From Verrucomicrobiaceae bacterium E54 (lineage in GTDB: Bacteria > Verrucomicrobiota > Verrucomicrobiia > Verrucomicrobiales > Akkermansiaceae), in NCBI GenBank assembly GCA_022548915.1, contig JAKZES010000014.1, forward strand, positions 41,780-105,779: 64,000 bases of DNA, read 5' to 3'. Below the pieces are notes generated by a model that saw nothing but the letters and a program-made list of their open reading frames with translations, did no database searches and had not been told where the DNA came from. The position numbers and the translations under genes are program-made. Positions 37,702 to 48,873 of this stretch are shown here, in pieces; within the stretch, counting starts at the first letter, position 1, and each line of letters opens with the position of its first letter.

Positions 37702-38445
37702 TCACGCCCGCCTGGCGGCGAGGAGGCCGTAGCGGGGGCTGAAGATCCAGGCGAGGAGGAAGAAGCCACCGAGGACCATGACAATGGTGGGACCGGTGCT
37801 GAGGTCGAAGGCGGCGGACAGCAGGACCCCCCCGACGGCACCGCCCGCACCGAGCAGACCGCCGCCCCAGAAGAGCAGCGAGGTGCGGTCGGTGAGCAGC
37901 GAGATGGTGGCGGCCGGGGCGACCAGCAGGCCGACCGAGAGCACGCAGCCGACGGCCTGGAGCGAGGCCACGAGCGACAGCGCCAGCAGGGCGAAAAGCA
38001 GGTACTGCATTAGCCGTACCGGCACGCCCTGGGCGGCCGCCACATTGGGCTCGAAGAGCGTGAGCAGCATCGGGCGCATCAGGAGGTTGACCGTGAGCAG
38101 GGTCAGCGAGCCGATGCCGAACATGGTCCAGAGGTCGCCGTTGCCGACCGCCAGGATTTCTCCGAAGAGCCAGTGCTCGAGCTCCTGCCGGGTGTCCAGA
38201 TGGGGCAGCACGGCCACCCCGGCGGCGAAGGCCGTGGTGTAGATGACGGCCAGCGCCGTTCCCTGGGCGACGCGTTTGCCCCGCGATACGACGACCGACC
38301 CGAGTCCGACGAAAAGCGCGGCGAAAAGTGCGCCGAGGAAGGCACTGAGCTGGGTGAGGGCACCCGCGACCACGATGCCGAGCGCGATGCCGGGAAGCAT
38401 GGTGTGGGAGAGCGCACTGACCGAAAGCGCGTGCTTCCTGAGCAC
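37702..38445 (-). CDS. Metal ABC transporter permease (ZnuB/MntB family)
   Basis: The frame from a GTG at 38445 gives 247 residues with HALSVSALSHTMLPG, the family's first loop, and six or more hydrophobic segments. In-frame family sequence continues upstream (NPFFQRALAAALLIG, SNGFFSGFVV), which is the expected first membrane helix, yet no ATG, GTG or TTG precedes it in that frame. An ATG at 38674, overlapping the ATPase stop, opens a frame that ends at 38630 (CCC TGA). Loss of one C or a plus-one shift there would join both parts into one full-length permease. Translocates divalent metal with the neighbouring ATPase. Confidence 0.82.
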   Translation of the reverse strand: MLRKHALSVSALSHTMLPGIALGIVVAGALTQLSAFLGALFAALFVGLGSVVVSRGKRVAQGTALAVIYTTAFAAGVAVLPHLDTRQELEHWLFGEILAVGNGDLWTMFGIGSLTLLTVNLLMRPMLLTLFEPNVAAAQGVPVRLMQYLLFALLALSLVASLQAVGCVLSVGLLVAPAATISLLTDRTSLLFWGGGLLGAGGAVGGVLLSAAFDLSTGPTIVMVLGGFFLLAWIFSPRYGLLAARRA

Positions 38446-38670
38446 GACAAAGCCGCTGAAAAAGCCGTTGGAAAAGCCGATCAGCAGGGCCGCGGCCAGC
38501 GCGCGCTGGAAAAAGGGGTTATGGAGAAGATCGTTGATGGAGGATGGGATGGTTTGGCGGCGAGTAGGGTTCTGGGATGAGGAAAAAGAAAAGGTGGGAG
38601 AGGGTTGAGGCGGGGGCTTGGGCTTTCTATCAGGGGCGAAACAGATGTGGCGGGGTGAGGCGTGCCGATT

Positions 38671-39462
38671 TCATGGTCGGCGCTCCTTTCCCGTCGGGAC
38701 GCCGAAGGTTTGGTCGAGAAGGGCGGGGGTGAGAACGTCGGCGACCGGGCCGAAACGGACCTGCCGGGTGGCCAGCAGCAGCGCCTCGTCGAAGAGCTCG
38801 GGGGCGCTGCGCAGGTCGTGATGGGAGGCGATCACCAGCCGGCCTTCGTGGGACAGCCGCGAGAGGAGTTCACCGAGCTGGGCGGCCGCCCGTCGGTCGA
38901 GGCCGGTGAAAGGCTCGTCGAGAAGCAGCACATGGGCTTCCTGGGCGATGGCGCGGGCGAGGAAGACCCGTTGTTGTTGGCCACCCGAGAGTTCGCGGAT
39001 CTGTCGGTGCTGGAGTTCGCCGAGTTCGAGGGCCTCGATGGCCCGTTCCACGGCGTCCCGGTCGGTTGGCTTGAAGCGTCCCCACCATCCGGTCTGCGGA
39101 TAACGCCCCATTTCGACCAGGCCGCGGACGGTGATCGGAAACGACCAGTCGACCTCCTCGCGCTGGGGAAGGTAGGCGAATTCCCGGGACCATTTTCTCA
39201 CGGCGGTGCCGCGCCAGCGGATCGAACCGCCGGACCGCGGGACCAGCCCGGCGATGGCCTTGATCAGGGTGGTCTTGCCGGCCCCGTTCGGACCGATGAG
39301 GGCCACGCGGTTGCCGCAGGAGGTGGCGAAGCCGGCCCGGTCGAGGGCGAGGTGCCTGCGGTAGGTCACGCACAGATCTTCGACCACCAACTCGTGGTGG
39401 TGGTCGTGGTGCTCGCAGCAGTCGTGGTGGATTTCGCTCAAGGGTGAAGATGGAGTTCCCAA
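38671..39462 (-). CDS. Metal ABC transporter ATP-binding protein
   Basis: A 263-residue ATPase with Walker A GPNGAGKT (57-64), signature LSGGQQQR, Walker B VLLLDEPFTGLD and the switch histidine in IASHHD. It is of the ZnuC/MntA class. A His/Cys-rich N-terminal stretch (IHHDCCEHHDHHHE, 11-24) is a likely metal-sensing or metal-storing tail and is unusual for the ATPase subunit. Its start lies within the last codons of the upstream small gene. No periplasmic binding protein is encoded next to it in this window. Confidence 0.9.
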   Translation of the reverse strand: MGTPSSPLSEIHHDCCEHHDHHHELVVEDLCVTYRRHLALDRAGFATSCGNRVALIGPNGAGKTTLIKAIAGLVPRSGGSIRWRGTAVRKWSREFAYLPQREEVDWSFPITVRGLVEMGRYPQTGWWGRFKPTDRDAVERAIEALELGELQHRQIRELSGGQQQRVFLARAIAQEAHVLLLDEPFTGLDRRAAAQLGELLSRLSHEGRLVIASHHDLRSAPELFDEALLLATRQVRFGPVADVLTPALLDQTFGVPTGKERRP

Positions 39463-39863
39463 ACGTCATCGATCGCCCCGAGTCCGTCGAAGGTCCGCGT
39501 CTTGGTTGCTTGCCCGGGAGGCTCGAGCGTGAGCTTGGCAAAGCGCGGCACGGAATCGTCCCCGGCGTCCCACAGGATCGAGACGAAGAGGGTGGGGTGG
39601 TCGTCGGAAAGCTTGATCGAACCGTGGGCCGTGGTGCCCTCCGGCCGGAGTTTGAGAATTTCGCCCGCACTCTCGAGAATGACTTCGGAGGGAGGGGCGG
39701 AGAAGGTGAGGAAGAACGGGGCGCTGGACGCGGCGCCGGCGACGGGCGCCGGCGGTTGGACGGGCGCCGACACCGGATCGACGGCGATTTTCCGGATGCC
39801 AAAGGCCGCTGCAAGGAGGGCCAGCAGTACGACGATGGTTCGGATCAGGGGCGAGCCGCGCAT
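39438..39863 (-). CDS. Membrane-anchored hypothetical protein upstream of metal transporter
   Basis: A 141-residue protein from the ATG at 39863 (MRGSPLIRTIVVLLALLAAAFG), with one N-terminal helix, a Pro/Ala linker and a beta-rich exported domain ending VWELHLHP. It overlaps the ATPase gene by 25 bp and so belongs to that operon. The domain (FFLTFSAPPSEVILESAGE) resembles nothing recognised with certainty. An accessory role in metal handling is possible but unproven. Confidence 0.65.
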   Translation of the reverse strand: MRGSPLIRTIVVLLALLAAAFGIRKIAVDPVSAPVQPPAPVAGAASSAPFFLTFSAPPSEVILESAGEILKLRPEGTTAHGSIKLSDDHPTLFVSILWDAGDDSVPRFAKLTLEPPGQATKTRTFDGLGAIDDVWELHLHP

Positions 39864-39970
39864 GTTCAGAGGGAGGCCGGCCTGCAGCCTCGGACCCAAT
39901 CAAAAGCCCCAAGCCTGCAAATGCAAGAGATTTGCAGAAGCGACCTGCCAGCCGAAGGCTTGTCGACGGC

Positions 39971-40045
39971 TGGCGGACCCGGCAGGAATCGAACCTGCAT
40001 CTGCGGCTTCGGAGGCCGCCATTCTATCCGTTGAAATACGGGTCC
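39971..40045 (-). tRNA. tRNA-Arg (CCG)
   Basis: On the minus strand the acceptor arms GGACCCG and CGGGTCC pair over 7 bp, the anticodon stem GCGGC/GCCGC closes the loop CTCCGAA (anticodon CCG), and the T arm carries GGTTCGATTCC. The 3' CCA is encoded. Reads CGG arginine codons. The tRNA lies between the metal transporter unit and pyrG. Confidence 0.95.
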
Positions 40046-40074
40046 TTTGCGGGGGCGGAGTCGTAGGGAAAAGC

Positions 40075-40105
40075 GGAAATGCTGAAAAGCTGAAAAGCTG
40101 AAATC
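40075..40105. repeat. Low-complexity repeat next to tRNA
   Basis: Three tandem copies of gctgaaaa (aaatgctgaaaagctgaaaa), of the same style as the repeat phrases at 22188 and 26848. Confidence 0.5.
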
Positions 40106-40190
40106 TTCCACGCGAAGGAAACCGGAGGGAGAGTGAGGCTGGGACCGTGTGGGACAACCTCGGTGCTTTCCCTCGGGTTTCCCACCGGAC

Positions 40191-41822
<1,632 letters not shown>

Positions 41823-41844
41823 GGGAGTGCCGAGTAAGCGGTGA

Positions 41845-42600
41845 TCAGTGAGCGGTGGTGGAGAGAAGAAGTTCGACTTCGCGGGCCTGTTCGGGCGTGT
41901 CGACCCCGGGGGAGGTGTCGTCGGTGACGAGAACCCGGATTGAGGCACCGTTTTCGAGGGCGCGGAGTTGTTCGAGCGACTCGGCCTGCTCGAGCGGCGA
42001 GGGCGGCCAGGTGACGAAGCGTTCGAGGAATGGGCGGGTGTAGGCGTAGATGCCCTTGTGGCGGTACACCGCCAGTCCCTCCACCGCATTGCGGAAATAG
42101 GGAAGGGGAGAGCGGGAGAAGTAGAGGGCGCGGCCGGTCAGGGTGGTCACGACCTTGACCACATTGGGGTCGGCGACCGCCGGGTCGTCGGGGCCGATGG
42201 GGTTGGCCGCCGTGGCCATGTCGAGGCCCGGATCGTCGATCATGGCCTGGGCCAGCTCATCGATCAGTGCCGGATCGATCAGAGGCTCGTCGCCCTGGAT
42301 GTTGAGAATGTGGGTGGAGGCCGGAATCGCGCGAACGGCCTCGGCCAGGCGGTCGGTGCCGGTCGGGTGGTGCGGCGAGGTCATCACGGCATGCGCTCCG
42401 AAGGCTTCGGCGACCTTCAGGATGCGGTCGTCGTCGGTGGCGATGACGAGTTCATCGAGCTTTCCGCATTGGCGGCAGCGTTCCCAGACGTGCTGGATGA
42501 GCGGCTTGCCGGCGATCGGATGAAGGGGCTTTCCGGGGAAGCGGCTGGACCCCCAGCGGGCTGGGAGGATGCCGGTGATGTGGTTGCCGCCGGAACTCAC
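41845..42600 (-). CDS. kdsB: 3-deoxy-manno-octulosonate cytidylyltransferase
   Basis: A 251-residue protein with [16 protein letters not shown], the nucleotidyltransferase signature, then IQGDEPLI and NPNVVKVV-like blocks (here DPNVVKVV). Activates KDO as CMP-KDO for lipopolysaccharide, so the cell makes an outer membrane with KDO. The kdsB-pyrG order is also that of Chlamydia, supporting PVC affiliation. Confidence 0.96.
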   Translation of the reverse strand: MSSGGNHITGILPARWGSSRFPGKPLHPIAGKPLIQHVWERCRQCGKLDELVIATDDDRILKVAEAFGAHAVMTSPHHPTGTDRLAEAVRAIPASTHILNIQGDEPLIDPALIDELAQAMIDDPGLDMATAANPIGPDDPAVADPNVVKVVTTLTGRALYFSRSPLPYFRNAVEGLAVYRHKGIYAYTRPFLERFVTWPPSPLEQAESLEQLRALENGASIRVLVTDDTSPGVDTPEQAREVELLLSTTAH

Positions 42601-42669
42601 GAGAAAAGCGCTGGCCGCAGCCTAAGGGCCAGCGCATGGCAGGCGCAAGCGCCCCGTGACGAATCCGAC

Positions 42670-42906
42670 TTATTTCGTGTCAGCGGCGGCGGCTTCGACA
42701 AAGGCGAGCGCCTTGTCGTACGAGCAACCGGTGAGGAAATGCTCGAGTCGGGCGGGAAGCGTGCCGCGGTGCTGGTCGTGCCATGCGGCGATGTCTTCGG
42801 AGACCTGACGCAGGGCATCGAGGTGGGCGGCGGCATCGCGATCCCGCCAGGCGTGATCGGCGATGATCTCGAGCCGGCGGCGGAGCAGGTCGGCGAGGTC
42901 GTGCAT
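42670..42906 (-). CDS. Small hypothetical protein
   Basis: A 78-residue helical protein from the ATG at 42906 (MHDLADLLRRRLEIIADHAW), with HLDALRQVSEDIAAWHDQH and LEHFLTGCSYDKALAFVE. No family recognised. Longer in-frame starts run into the tandem repeats upstream and give repetitive peptides, so they were rejected. It is first in the kdsB-pyrG direction. Confidence 0.65.
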   Translation of the reverse strand: MHDLADLLRRRLEIIADHAWRDRDAAAHLDALRQVSEDIAAWHDQHRGTLPARLEHFLTGCSYDKALAFVEAAAADTK

Positions 42907-42928
42907 GCGGCGAGGCTGCGCATCGGAG

Positions 42929-43113
42929 ATCCCAGTGAGAAGTTCCAAGTGCCAAAGCCCGAAGTTCCCAGTGAAAAGTTCCAAGTGCCAGAGCCCGAAG
43001 TTCCAAGTGAAAAGTTCCAAGTGCCAAAGCATGACCCCGTGAGCCCGTGAGCCCGTGAGCCCGTTAACCCATGAACCCATGAACCCATGAACCCATGAAC
43101 CCATGAACCCATC
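42929..43113. repeat. Composite tandem-repeat cluster
   Basis: Three approximately 36 bp copies built on agttccaagtgccaaagc, then three copies of gtgagccc, then six or seven copies of ccatgaac. The first copy shares cccagtgagaagttccaagt exactly with 26848-26914. It fills the gap between divergent genes. Confidence 0.85.
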
Positions 43114-43158
43114 AATTCGGGCGTGGACGGGGGTGGGGGCCATTCCCTAGCGTGCGCC

Positions 43159-44796
43159 ATGCTGATCGGAGCGATTGAGACGCACTTCACCGTGGTGGAT
43201 TGGCTGGTGCTTTTCGGCTACCTGGCCCTCTGCACCTGGATCGGGCACCGGATGAGCGGAGCCCAGGCCACGATCCGCGATTTCTTTCTCGGCGGCCGTT
43301 CCCTGCCCTGGCCGGCCGTCAGCGGCTCGATCATCGCCACCGAGATCAGCGGGGTGACCTTCATCGGGGTGCCGGGGACCTTGTTCGCGCTGAACGGCGA
43401 CTTCACCTACCTGCAGTGGGCGATCGGCTCGATCCTCGCCCGCTTCCTGGTGGCGAAATACCTGGTGCCCCTCTACTACGAGCAGGAAATCTACAGCCCC
43501 TACGACTACATGGGGCGTCGGCTGGGTCGGGCGGCCAAGCAGCTCGCGACGGTGCTCTTCACCCTCGGCAGCATTCTCGGCCAGAGCGTGCGGGTGCTGG
43601 TCGCCGCGATTCCGCTGCAGGTGGTGACCGGGCTGGAAATCCACTGGAGCATCCTGATCATCGGGATGTTCGCCATCGGATGGACGCTGATGGGAGGGAT
43701 GCGGACGGTGATCTGGACCGATGTGATGCAGTTCCTGTTGTTCACCGTCGGCGGGGTGATCGCGCTGGTCTGGATTTGTGCCAGCCTGAACGGCGGCTGG
43801 GGAGAGTTCTGGGAAATCGCCTCGGGTTTCGGCCGCACCCGGACCTTCGACTTCACCTTCGGATTCGAGGCTGAGCTCCAGTTCACCTTCTGGGTCGCGA
43901 TTCTCGCGGTGCCCTTCCAGAACCTGACCGCCTTCGGGGTCGACCAGCTCAATGCCCAGCGGATGTTCTGCTGTCGCGACGCCAAGCAGGCCGGCAAGGC
44001 GTTGATCTTCTCCTGTTTCGGCCAGGTCCTGACGCTGCTGATGCTGCTCGTCGGCGCGGCGCTCTTCGTTCACTACCATGTGGATCCCTTCACCGAGGCC
44101 GAGGCGGCGCTGGTCGAGGCCGGAACCGCGACGGTGGGCGAGAGCAACGTGCTGCAGCCCGGAAAGCCCGACTACGTGTTCCCGATGTGGATCACGACGG
44201 TGCTGCCGGTGGGTCTCAGCGGGCTGATCCTGGCGGGCGTGTTCGCGGCGTCGATCTCCAGTCTCGACTCGATCCTGGCGGCGCTGAGCCAGACCACGCT
44301 CTCGATGTTCTACCACCCCGAGGACCGCAGCGACGAGGAGCTGGAGACGATGAATCTAGTGTGGAAGTCGAGGATGCTGGTCATTGGTTGGGGTATCATC
44401 CTGACCGGTTTCACCTGGCTGCTGAACATTGCCCGCGAGGGCATTCCGATTCTGCCGCTGGCCTTCGGGATGACGACCTACACCATGGGCCCGCTGCTGG
44501 CCCTGATGGGCTGCGCGATTCTGGGCCGTGGAAGCATTCGCGGTCTGGCGGTCGGGGCGGCGGTGTCCTTCGTGCTGGTCGCGCTCTGCCGGCCCGACCT
44601 GTGGGTCCTGCTGGCGAAGGCGAACGTCTCCCTGGAATGGCTGGGGGTGTTCGGTACCTTTGATGCCGAGGCGCTTGCAGAGGGAGTCGTCAAACCCCTC
44701 TGGAGCTACGTCTGGGCCTGGCCGGTCACCGCGCTCATCACCTTCCTGGCCGGCTACCTGCCCGCGAGGGCCAGGGTTGGGTCGGCCGCGTCGTGA
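43159..44796 (+). CDS. Sodium:solute symporter family protein
   Basis: A 545-residue membrane protein of about 13 helices. The SSS pattern is seen in FFLGGRSLPWPAVSGSIIATEISGVTFIGVPG and YEQEIYSPYDYMGRR, followed by GGMRTVIWTDVMQFLLF. The start at 43159 gives a normal N-terminus; the frame extends upstream into repeats. Substrate cannot be inferred. It is a stand-alone gene. Confidence 0.9.
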   Translation: MLIGAIETHFTVVDWLVLFGYLALCTWIGHRMSGAQATIRDFFLGGRSLPWPAVSGSIIATEISGVTFIGVPGTLFALNGDFTYLQWAIGSILARFLVAKYLVPLYYEQEIYSPYDYMGRRLGRAAKQLATVLFTLGSILGQSVRVLVAAIPLQVVTGLEIHWSILIIGMFAIGWTLMGGMRTVIWTDVMQFLLFTVGGVIALVWICASLNGGWGEFWEIASGFGRTRTFDFTFGFEAELQFTFWVAILAVPFQNLTAFGVDQLNAQRMFCCRDAKQAGKALIFSCFGQVLTLLMLLVGAALFVHYHVDPFTEAEAALVEAGTATVGESNVLQPGKPDYVFPMWITTVLPVGLSGLILAGVFAASISSLDSILAALSQTTLSMFYHPEDRSDEELETMNLVWKSRMLVIGWGIILTGFTWLLNIAREGIPILPLAFGMTTYTMGPLLALMGCAILGRGSIRGLAVGAAVSFVLVALCRPDLWVLLAKANVSLEWLGVFGTFDAEALAEGVVKPLWSYVWAWPVTALITFLAGYLPARARVGSAAS

Positions 44797-45163
44797 ACTT
44801 TTGTGCCGGTCGCGGGAGGAGCCGAACCCGGAGCCGTGAATGTGACGGAATCGAAACCCTTGGCGTGTGCGTGAAAATATTTCGCAAGCGCCACAGGATC
44901 AAAGCGTGGAAACATCCTGGAAGCAGTGGTTGCGGGTGAATTGGTTCAGCGAATTTAACGAAATCCAAGGTCAAGATTTTAAAAATCGATGGGCGTGGAA
45001 CCCTTGAAAATTCGTTGCGGAACGAGCGAATTGTTAGAGTGGGATTCTAAGGAGTTTTCGAAACCACGCCGGGTCGCTTTTCTGTTGGGGAAGCGCACGT
45101 CCGATCGGGGGTCGGAACGGGGAGCGCGATCGGGAAACCCTTAGTGATTGAGATTGGAAAAAG
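44797..45163. other. 367 bp gap upstream of dnaA
   Basis: Contains a moderately AT-rich stretch (about 44940-45010) but no copies of a DnaA box close to TTATCCACA were found by eye, and no dnaN or other origin-linked gene is adjacent. Probably the dnaA promoter region; an origin is not supported. Confidence 0.5.
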
Positions 45164-46588
45164 ATGGAACGGGAGGAGGCGACGGCAGGGTTGGACTACG
45201 GGAACAATCGGGCCAGGGAGGAAGAGGTTTGGAGCAAGGTGTGCGAGCACCTGCGTGGCTTGGTAAGCGGCGATGCCTACGACCGATGGTTCCGGGCATC
45301 GCGATTGAGCGCGGTCAATGACCGTCACGTCGAGGTCTCGGTGCCGAATGAGATCCATCAGGTCTGGATCGAGACCAACTATTTGAACGAGCTGACGGCG
45401 GCGGTCCGGAATGTGATTCCGGAGATTGCACAGGTGCGGCTGGAGGTTCATGATGGTCAGCCCGGCAACGGAGCGGAGGTGGCCATGGAAAAGGATGCGG
45501 ACAACTGGTTCGAGGCGAGCGAGCCGATTTCGGATGAGGCGGAGGCTCTCGACCGGCGCCTGAAGCGGGTCGGCCTGAATCCCTCCTTCGGCTTCGAATC
45601 TTTCGTGGTGGGCGTCAACAGCCAGTTCGCTCACGCGGCCTGCGAGGCGGTGGCCCTGGGCAGGGGGACCGGCTACAACCCGCTCTTCATTCACGGCGGG
45701 CCCGGTCTCGGGAAGACCCACCTGATGCAGGCGATCGGCCAGGAGTGGTTGAGACGGAATCCCCGGGCGAAAATCGTCTACCTGACCTGTGAACGGTTCA
45801 TCAACGAGTTCATCGATGTCGTTCGCACCGGCGGGCTCGAGAAATTCCGCCGGCGCTATCGGACGGCGGACCTGATGCTGATCGACGACGTCCAGTTTCT
45901 CAGCGGCAAGGAGCGGTCCCAGGAAGAGTTCTTCCACACCTTCAACACCCTGCTCGACGGGCGGGGGCAGGTGGTGCTCACCAGCGACCGCCCGGCCTCC
46001 GAGATCCAGAGCCTGGAGCCGCGGCTGGTGTCGCGCTTCGAGTGCGGCCTGACGGTCGAACTCCAGCCTCCGGGGTTCGAAACCCGGCTGGCGATCCTCC
46101 AGCACAAGGTCAGGGAGTGGAAACTGCAGCTCGACGAAGGCATCGTGCGGATGCTGGCCGAAAGGATCCGCACCAACGTCCGCCGGCTCGAGGGCGGCTT
46201 GATGCGGGTGGGAACCTATTCCTCGCTCGCCGGCGAGAGGGTCACGCCCGACAAGGTCGAGCACCTGCTGCGCGACCTTTTCCGCGAGGAAAACGGCAAG
46301 CAGGTCTCGATCGATGCCATCCAGCGGATGGTGGCCGAGCGGTTCGACATGCGTCTGGCGGACATGGCCAGCCGTCGCCGCCCGGCGAGCATCGCGGGCC
46401 CGCGTCAGATTGCGATGTATCTGAGCCGGCGGCTCACCAAGTCGTCGCTGATGGAAATCGGCGAGGCCTTCGGTGGCCGCGACCACGGAACGGTGATCCA
46501 CGCCGTCCGCAAGGTCACCGAGCGGATCGAAACCGACATCGAAATCCGCAGTCAGGTGGCCCAGATCGAGGCGGAACTGCGCCGTTGA
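45164..46588 (+). CDS. dnaA: Chromosomal replication initiator protein DnaA
   Basis: A 474-residue protein with N-terminal domain I (about 20-95), an acidic linker, AAA+ core with Walker A GGPGLGKTH (178-186) and Walker B LMLIDDVQF, and C-terminal domain IV with the DnaA signature GGRDHGTVIHA. Complete. It binds origin boxes and opens the duplex with ATP. It stands without dnaN or recF next to it. Confidence 0.97.
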   Translation: MEREEATAGLDYGNNRAREEEVWSKVCEHLRGLVSGDAYDRWFRASRLSAVNDRHVEVSVPNEIHQVWIETNYLNELTAAVRNVIPEIAQVRLEVHDGQPGNGAEVAMEKDADNWFEASEPISDEAEALDRRLKRVGLNPSFGFESFVVGVNSQFAHAACEAVALGRGTGYNPLFIHGGPGLGKTHLMQAIGQEWLRRNPRAKIVYLTCERFINEFIDVVRTGGLEKFRRRYRTADLMLIDDVQFLSGKERSQEEFFHTFNTLLDGRGQVVLTSDRPASEIQSLEPRLVSRFECGLTVELQPPGFETRLAILQHKVREWKLQLDEGIVRMLAERIRTNVRRLEGGLMRVGTYSSLAGERVTPDKVEHLLRDLFREENGKQVSIDAIQRMVAERFDMRLADMASRRRPASIAGPRQIAMYLSRRLTKSSLMEIGEAFGGRDHGTVIHAVRKVTERIETDIEIRSQVAQIEAELRR

Positions 46589-46596
46589 CGGGGAGG

Positions 46597-46613
46597 GCGG
46601 GGCACCACCCCGC
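46597..46613. terminator. Hairpin between convergent dnaA and pgi
   Basis: GCGGGG-CACCA-CCCCGC forms a 6 bp GC stem, extendable by ggag/ctcc on the flanks. It sits 9 bp after the dnaA stop and could serve as a two-way stop, though no T run follows. Confidence 0.4.
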
Positions 46614-46635
46614 GGCTCCGCTCACAGGGACCCGC

Positions 46636-48189
46636 TCACAGTGAGAAGGTGTCGTGCTTCGGCTCCTTGCCGAGGGAAATCTGGGCGTCGCCGTTGGCGG
46701 CCAGGTGGCTCAGGCAGTGGTAGACGTCCTCGGTGTCGGCATCGATCTCGTAGGCGATCTCGGCCGCCGTTTTCGGATCCCCGGTCACCCGGCTGCCGAC
46801 CGCGTGCAGGGTTTCCAGGAAGGCGGCGGCGGCCTTCTTGCCGGCCTCGACGCCCGGTTGGTGGTAGGCGTTGATATTGACCAGCGAGGCGTAGAAGGAA
46901 ACGGCCCGCTCGAAGAGGGCGATCAGGGCGCCGACCTGGAAGGGGGTCACCTCGGGGATCGAGATGGTGATCGAGGGGCGGCCGGACTCGTGCAGGGCCT
47001 TGCGGGTGCCACGCAGGAAGCCCTGCAGGAAGTCGGCCGAGGTGCTACCGGGCTCGACTTCGATCGTGTCGCCGTCGCGCCCCTTGCGGACCTCGATGAA
47101 GGTGGCAAAGAAGTTGGCGACGCCGTCGCGAAGTTGCTGGACGTAGGCGTGCTGGTCGGTCGAACCCTTGTTGCCATAGACGGCGATGCCCTGGTTGACC
47201 ACCCGGCCGTCGAGATCCTTCTCCTTGCCCAGCGACTCCATGACGAGCTGTTGCAAGTACTTCGAGAAGAGCACCAGCGAGTCCTTGTAGGGGAGGACGA
47301 CCATGTCCTTCTCGCCGCGTCCGTTGCCGGCGACGTGCCAGCACAGGGCGAGGCGCATGGCGGCATTTGTCCGCGCATCGGTGCGGCGGGTCTGCTCGTC
47401 CATCGCCGCGGCGCCGGCGAGAAAGGAATCGATGTCGAGACCCTGAAGGGCGGCGGGCACGAGGCCGACCGTGGACATGACCGAGGTCCGTCCCCCGACC
47501 CAGTCCTCCATGGGGAAGCGGGCGATGAAGCCGTGTTCGTCGGCGAACTGGTGGAGCTTGGATCCCTCGCCCGTGATCGCCACGGCGTGCTTGCCGAAGT
47601 CCAGTCCGGCCGCGTCGTAGGCGGCCTTGGCCTCGACCATGCCGTTTCGCGTCTCGGGGGTTCCTCCCGATTTTGAAATGACGAGCACCAGGGTCGAGGC
47701 CAGTCCCTTGCGACCGATCGAGGCCAGCGTCCGGTCGATGCCGGCGGGGTCGGTGTTGTCGAAGAACAGGATGGGCATTTTTGCCTGCGCACCGAGTGCG
47801 TCGTCGACGAACTGGGGGCCGAGCGCGGAGCCGCCGATGCCGATCAGCAGGATTTGCCGGAACGCGCCGCCGGACGGGGGGGCGATGTTCCCGGTGTGGA
47901 CGTGTTCGGCGAAGTCCTTGAGCGCGCGCAGGGGGCGGGTGATGGCGTTGCGGATCTCCTCGCTGGGAGCCAGCGAGGGATTGCGAAGCCAGTAGTGGCC
48001 GACCATCCGGTTTTCGTCCGGGTTGGCGATCGCTCCCGATTCCAGGGCCTTCATGTCATTGAAGGCGCGGGCGATATCGGGGGTGAGTGCGTCGAGGGCT
48101 TCCTCGCCGACCTCCAGCAACGAAGTGTCGAGCGAGAAGCCGAATTCCGGATAGCGGAGCAGCGAGGCGGAGTAGTGGTCGAAGGACAT
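46636..48189 (-). CDS. pgi: Glucose-6-phosphate isomerase
   Basis: A 517-residue enzyme with SIS folds: [40 protein letters not shown] and GKEKDLDGR. Interconverts glucose-6-phosphate and fructose-6-phosphate in glycolysis. It is of the shorter-linker bacterial type. The terminal part looks extended with an Ala-rich helical segment and HDTFSL tail. Confidence 0.95.
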   Translation of the reverse strand: MSFDHYSASLLRYPEFGFSLDTSLLEVGEEALDALTPDIARAFNDMKALESGAIANPDENRMVGHYWLRNPSLAPSEEIRNAITRPLRALKDFAEHVHTGNIAPPSGGAFRQILLIGIGGSALGPQFVDDALGAQAKMPILFFDNTDPAGIDRTLASIGRKGLASTLVLVISKSGGTPETRNGMVEAKAAYDAAGLDFGKHAVAITGEGSKLHQFADEHGFIARFPMEDWVGGRTSVMSTVGLVPAALQGLDIDSFLAGAAAMDEQTRRTDARTNAAMRLALCWHVAGNGRGEKDMVVLPYKDSLVLFSKYLQQLVMESLGKEKDLDGRVVNQGIAVYGNKGSTDQHAYVQQLRDGVANFFATFIEVRKGRDGDTIEVEPGSTSADFLQGFLRGTRKALHESGRPSITISIPEVTPFQVGALIALFERAVSFYASLVNINAYHQPGVEAGKKAAAAFLETLHAVGSRVTGDPKTAAEIAYEIDADTEDVYHCLSHLAANGDAQISLGKEPKHDTFSL

Positions 48190-48235
48190 GGCAGGGTGGA
48201 TGTCGAATGCTGAATCTTTGAATGACGCAACCGGG

Positions 48236-48763
48236 CTAGTGGTAGGAGATGATGGACTCGATGCGGTGATTGCCGAGCTTTTCGCGGCCGCCGAGGCCGG
48301 TCAGCTCGATCAGGAAGGTGGCGGCGATCAGGTCGGCCCGCAGGCCGTCGAGAAGTTTCACCGCGGCCGAGGCGGTCCCGCCGGTGGCGAGCAGGTCATC
48401 GACCAGCAGCACTTTTTCACCGGGCTGGATCGCGTCCTCGTGGATCTCGACGGCCGCTTCGCCGTATTCGAGCGTGTAGGAAAGGCCGCGGGTGGTCCAC
48501 GGCAGCTTGCCTTCCTTGCGGACCGGAACGAAGCCCGCGCCGATGCGGTCGGCCACCGCTGCGGCGAAAATGAACCCTCGGGCGTCGATGCCGACCACCT
48601 TGTCGATCTTCACCGTGCCGGCCGTCTCGCAGATCATGCTGATCGAGTGCTGGAACAGCTCGGCATCGGCCAGGACCGGGGTGATGTCGCGGAAGATGAT
48701 GCCGGGTTTCGGGAAATCGGGAATGTCGCGGATGGCGGAACGGATGAGTTCGGCGGTGGGCAT
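48236..48763 (-). CDS. apt: Adenine phosphoribosyltransferase
   Basis: A 175-residue type-I phosphoribosyltransferase: [15 protein letters not shown] start motif, [11 protein letters not shown], and the PRPP loop [14 protein letters not shown] near 120-133. Salvages adenine to AMP. Complete with usual length. pgi follows on the same strand after 46 bp. Confidence 0.96.
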   Translation of the reverse strand: MPTAELIRSAIRDIPDFPKPGIIFRDITPVLADAELFQHSISMICETAGTVKIDKVVGIDARGFIFAAAVADRIGAGFVPVRKEGKLPWTTRGLSYTLEYGEAAVEIHEDAIQPGEKVLLVDDLLATGGTASAAVKLLDGLRADLIAATFLIELTGLGGREKLGNHRIESIISYH

Positions 48764-48873
48764 GGCGGGAGGCTGGAGGAATCGCGCCCGCGGGCCAAGT
48801 CCGGATCGCTTTCCTTGCTGACAGAAGGCCCGCTGCGTGTAGCCTCGGGGCGTTCACCCCTTACAGCCCGTTC

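Noticed and set aside
42929..43113. CRISPR array
   Set aside because: Repeats are directly adjacent short words without unique spacers of constant length, and no cas gene is near.
42907..43143. N-terminal extension of the small protein next to kdsB
   Set aside because: It translates the tandem repeats into repetitive peptides, so it is not likely to be real protein.
44797..45163. Replication origin in front of dnaA
   Set aside because: No DnaA box clusters close to the consensus were found and the AT-rich stretch is short.
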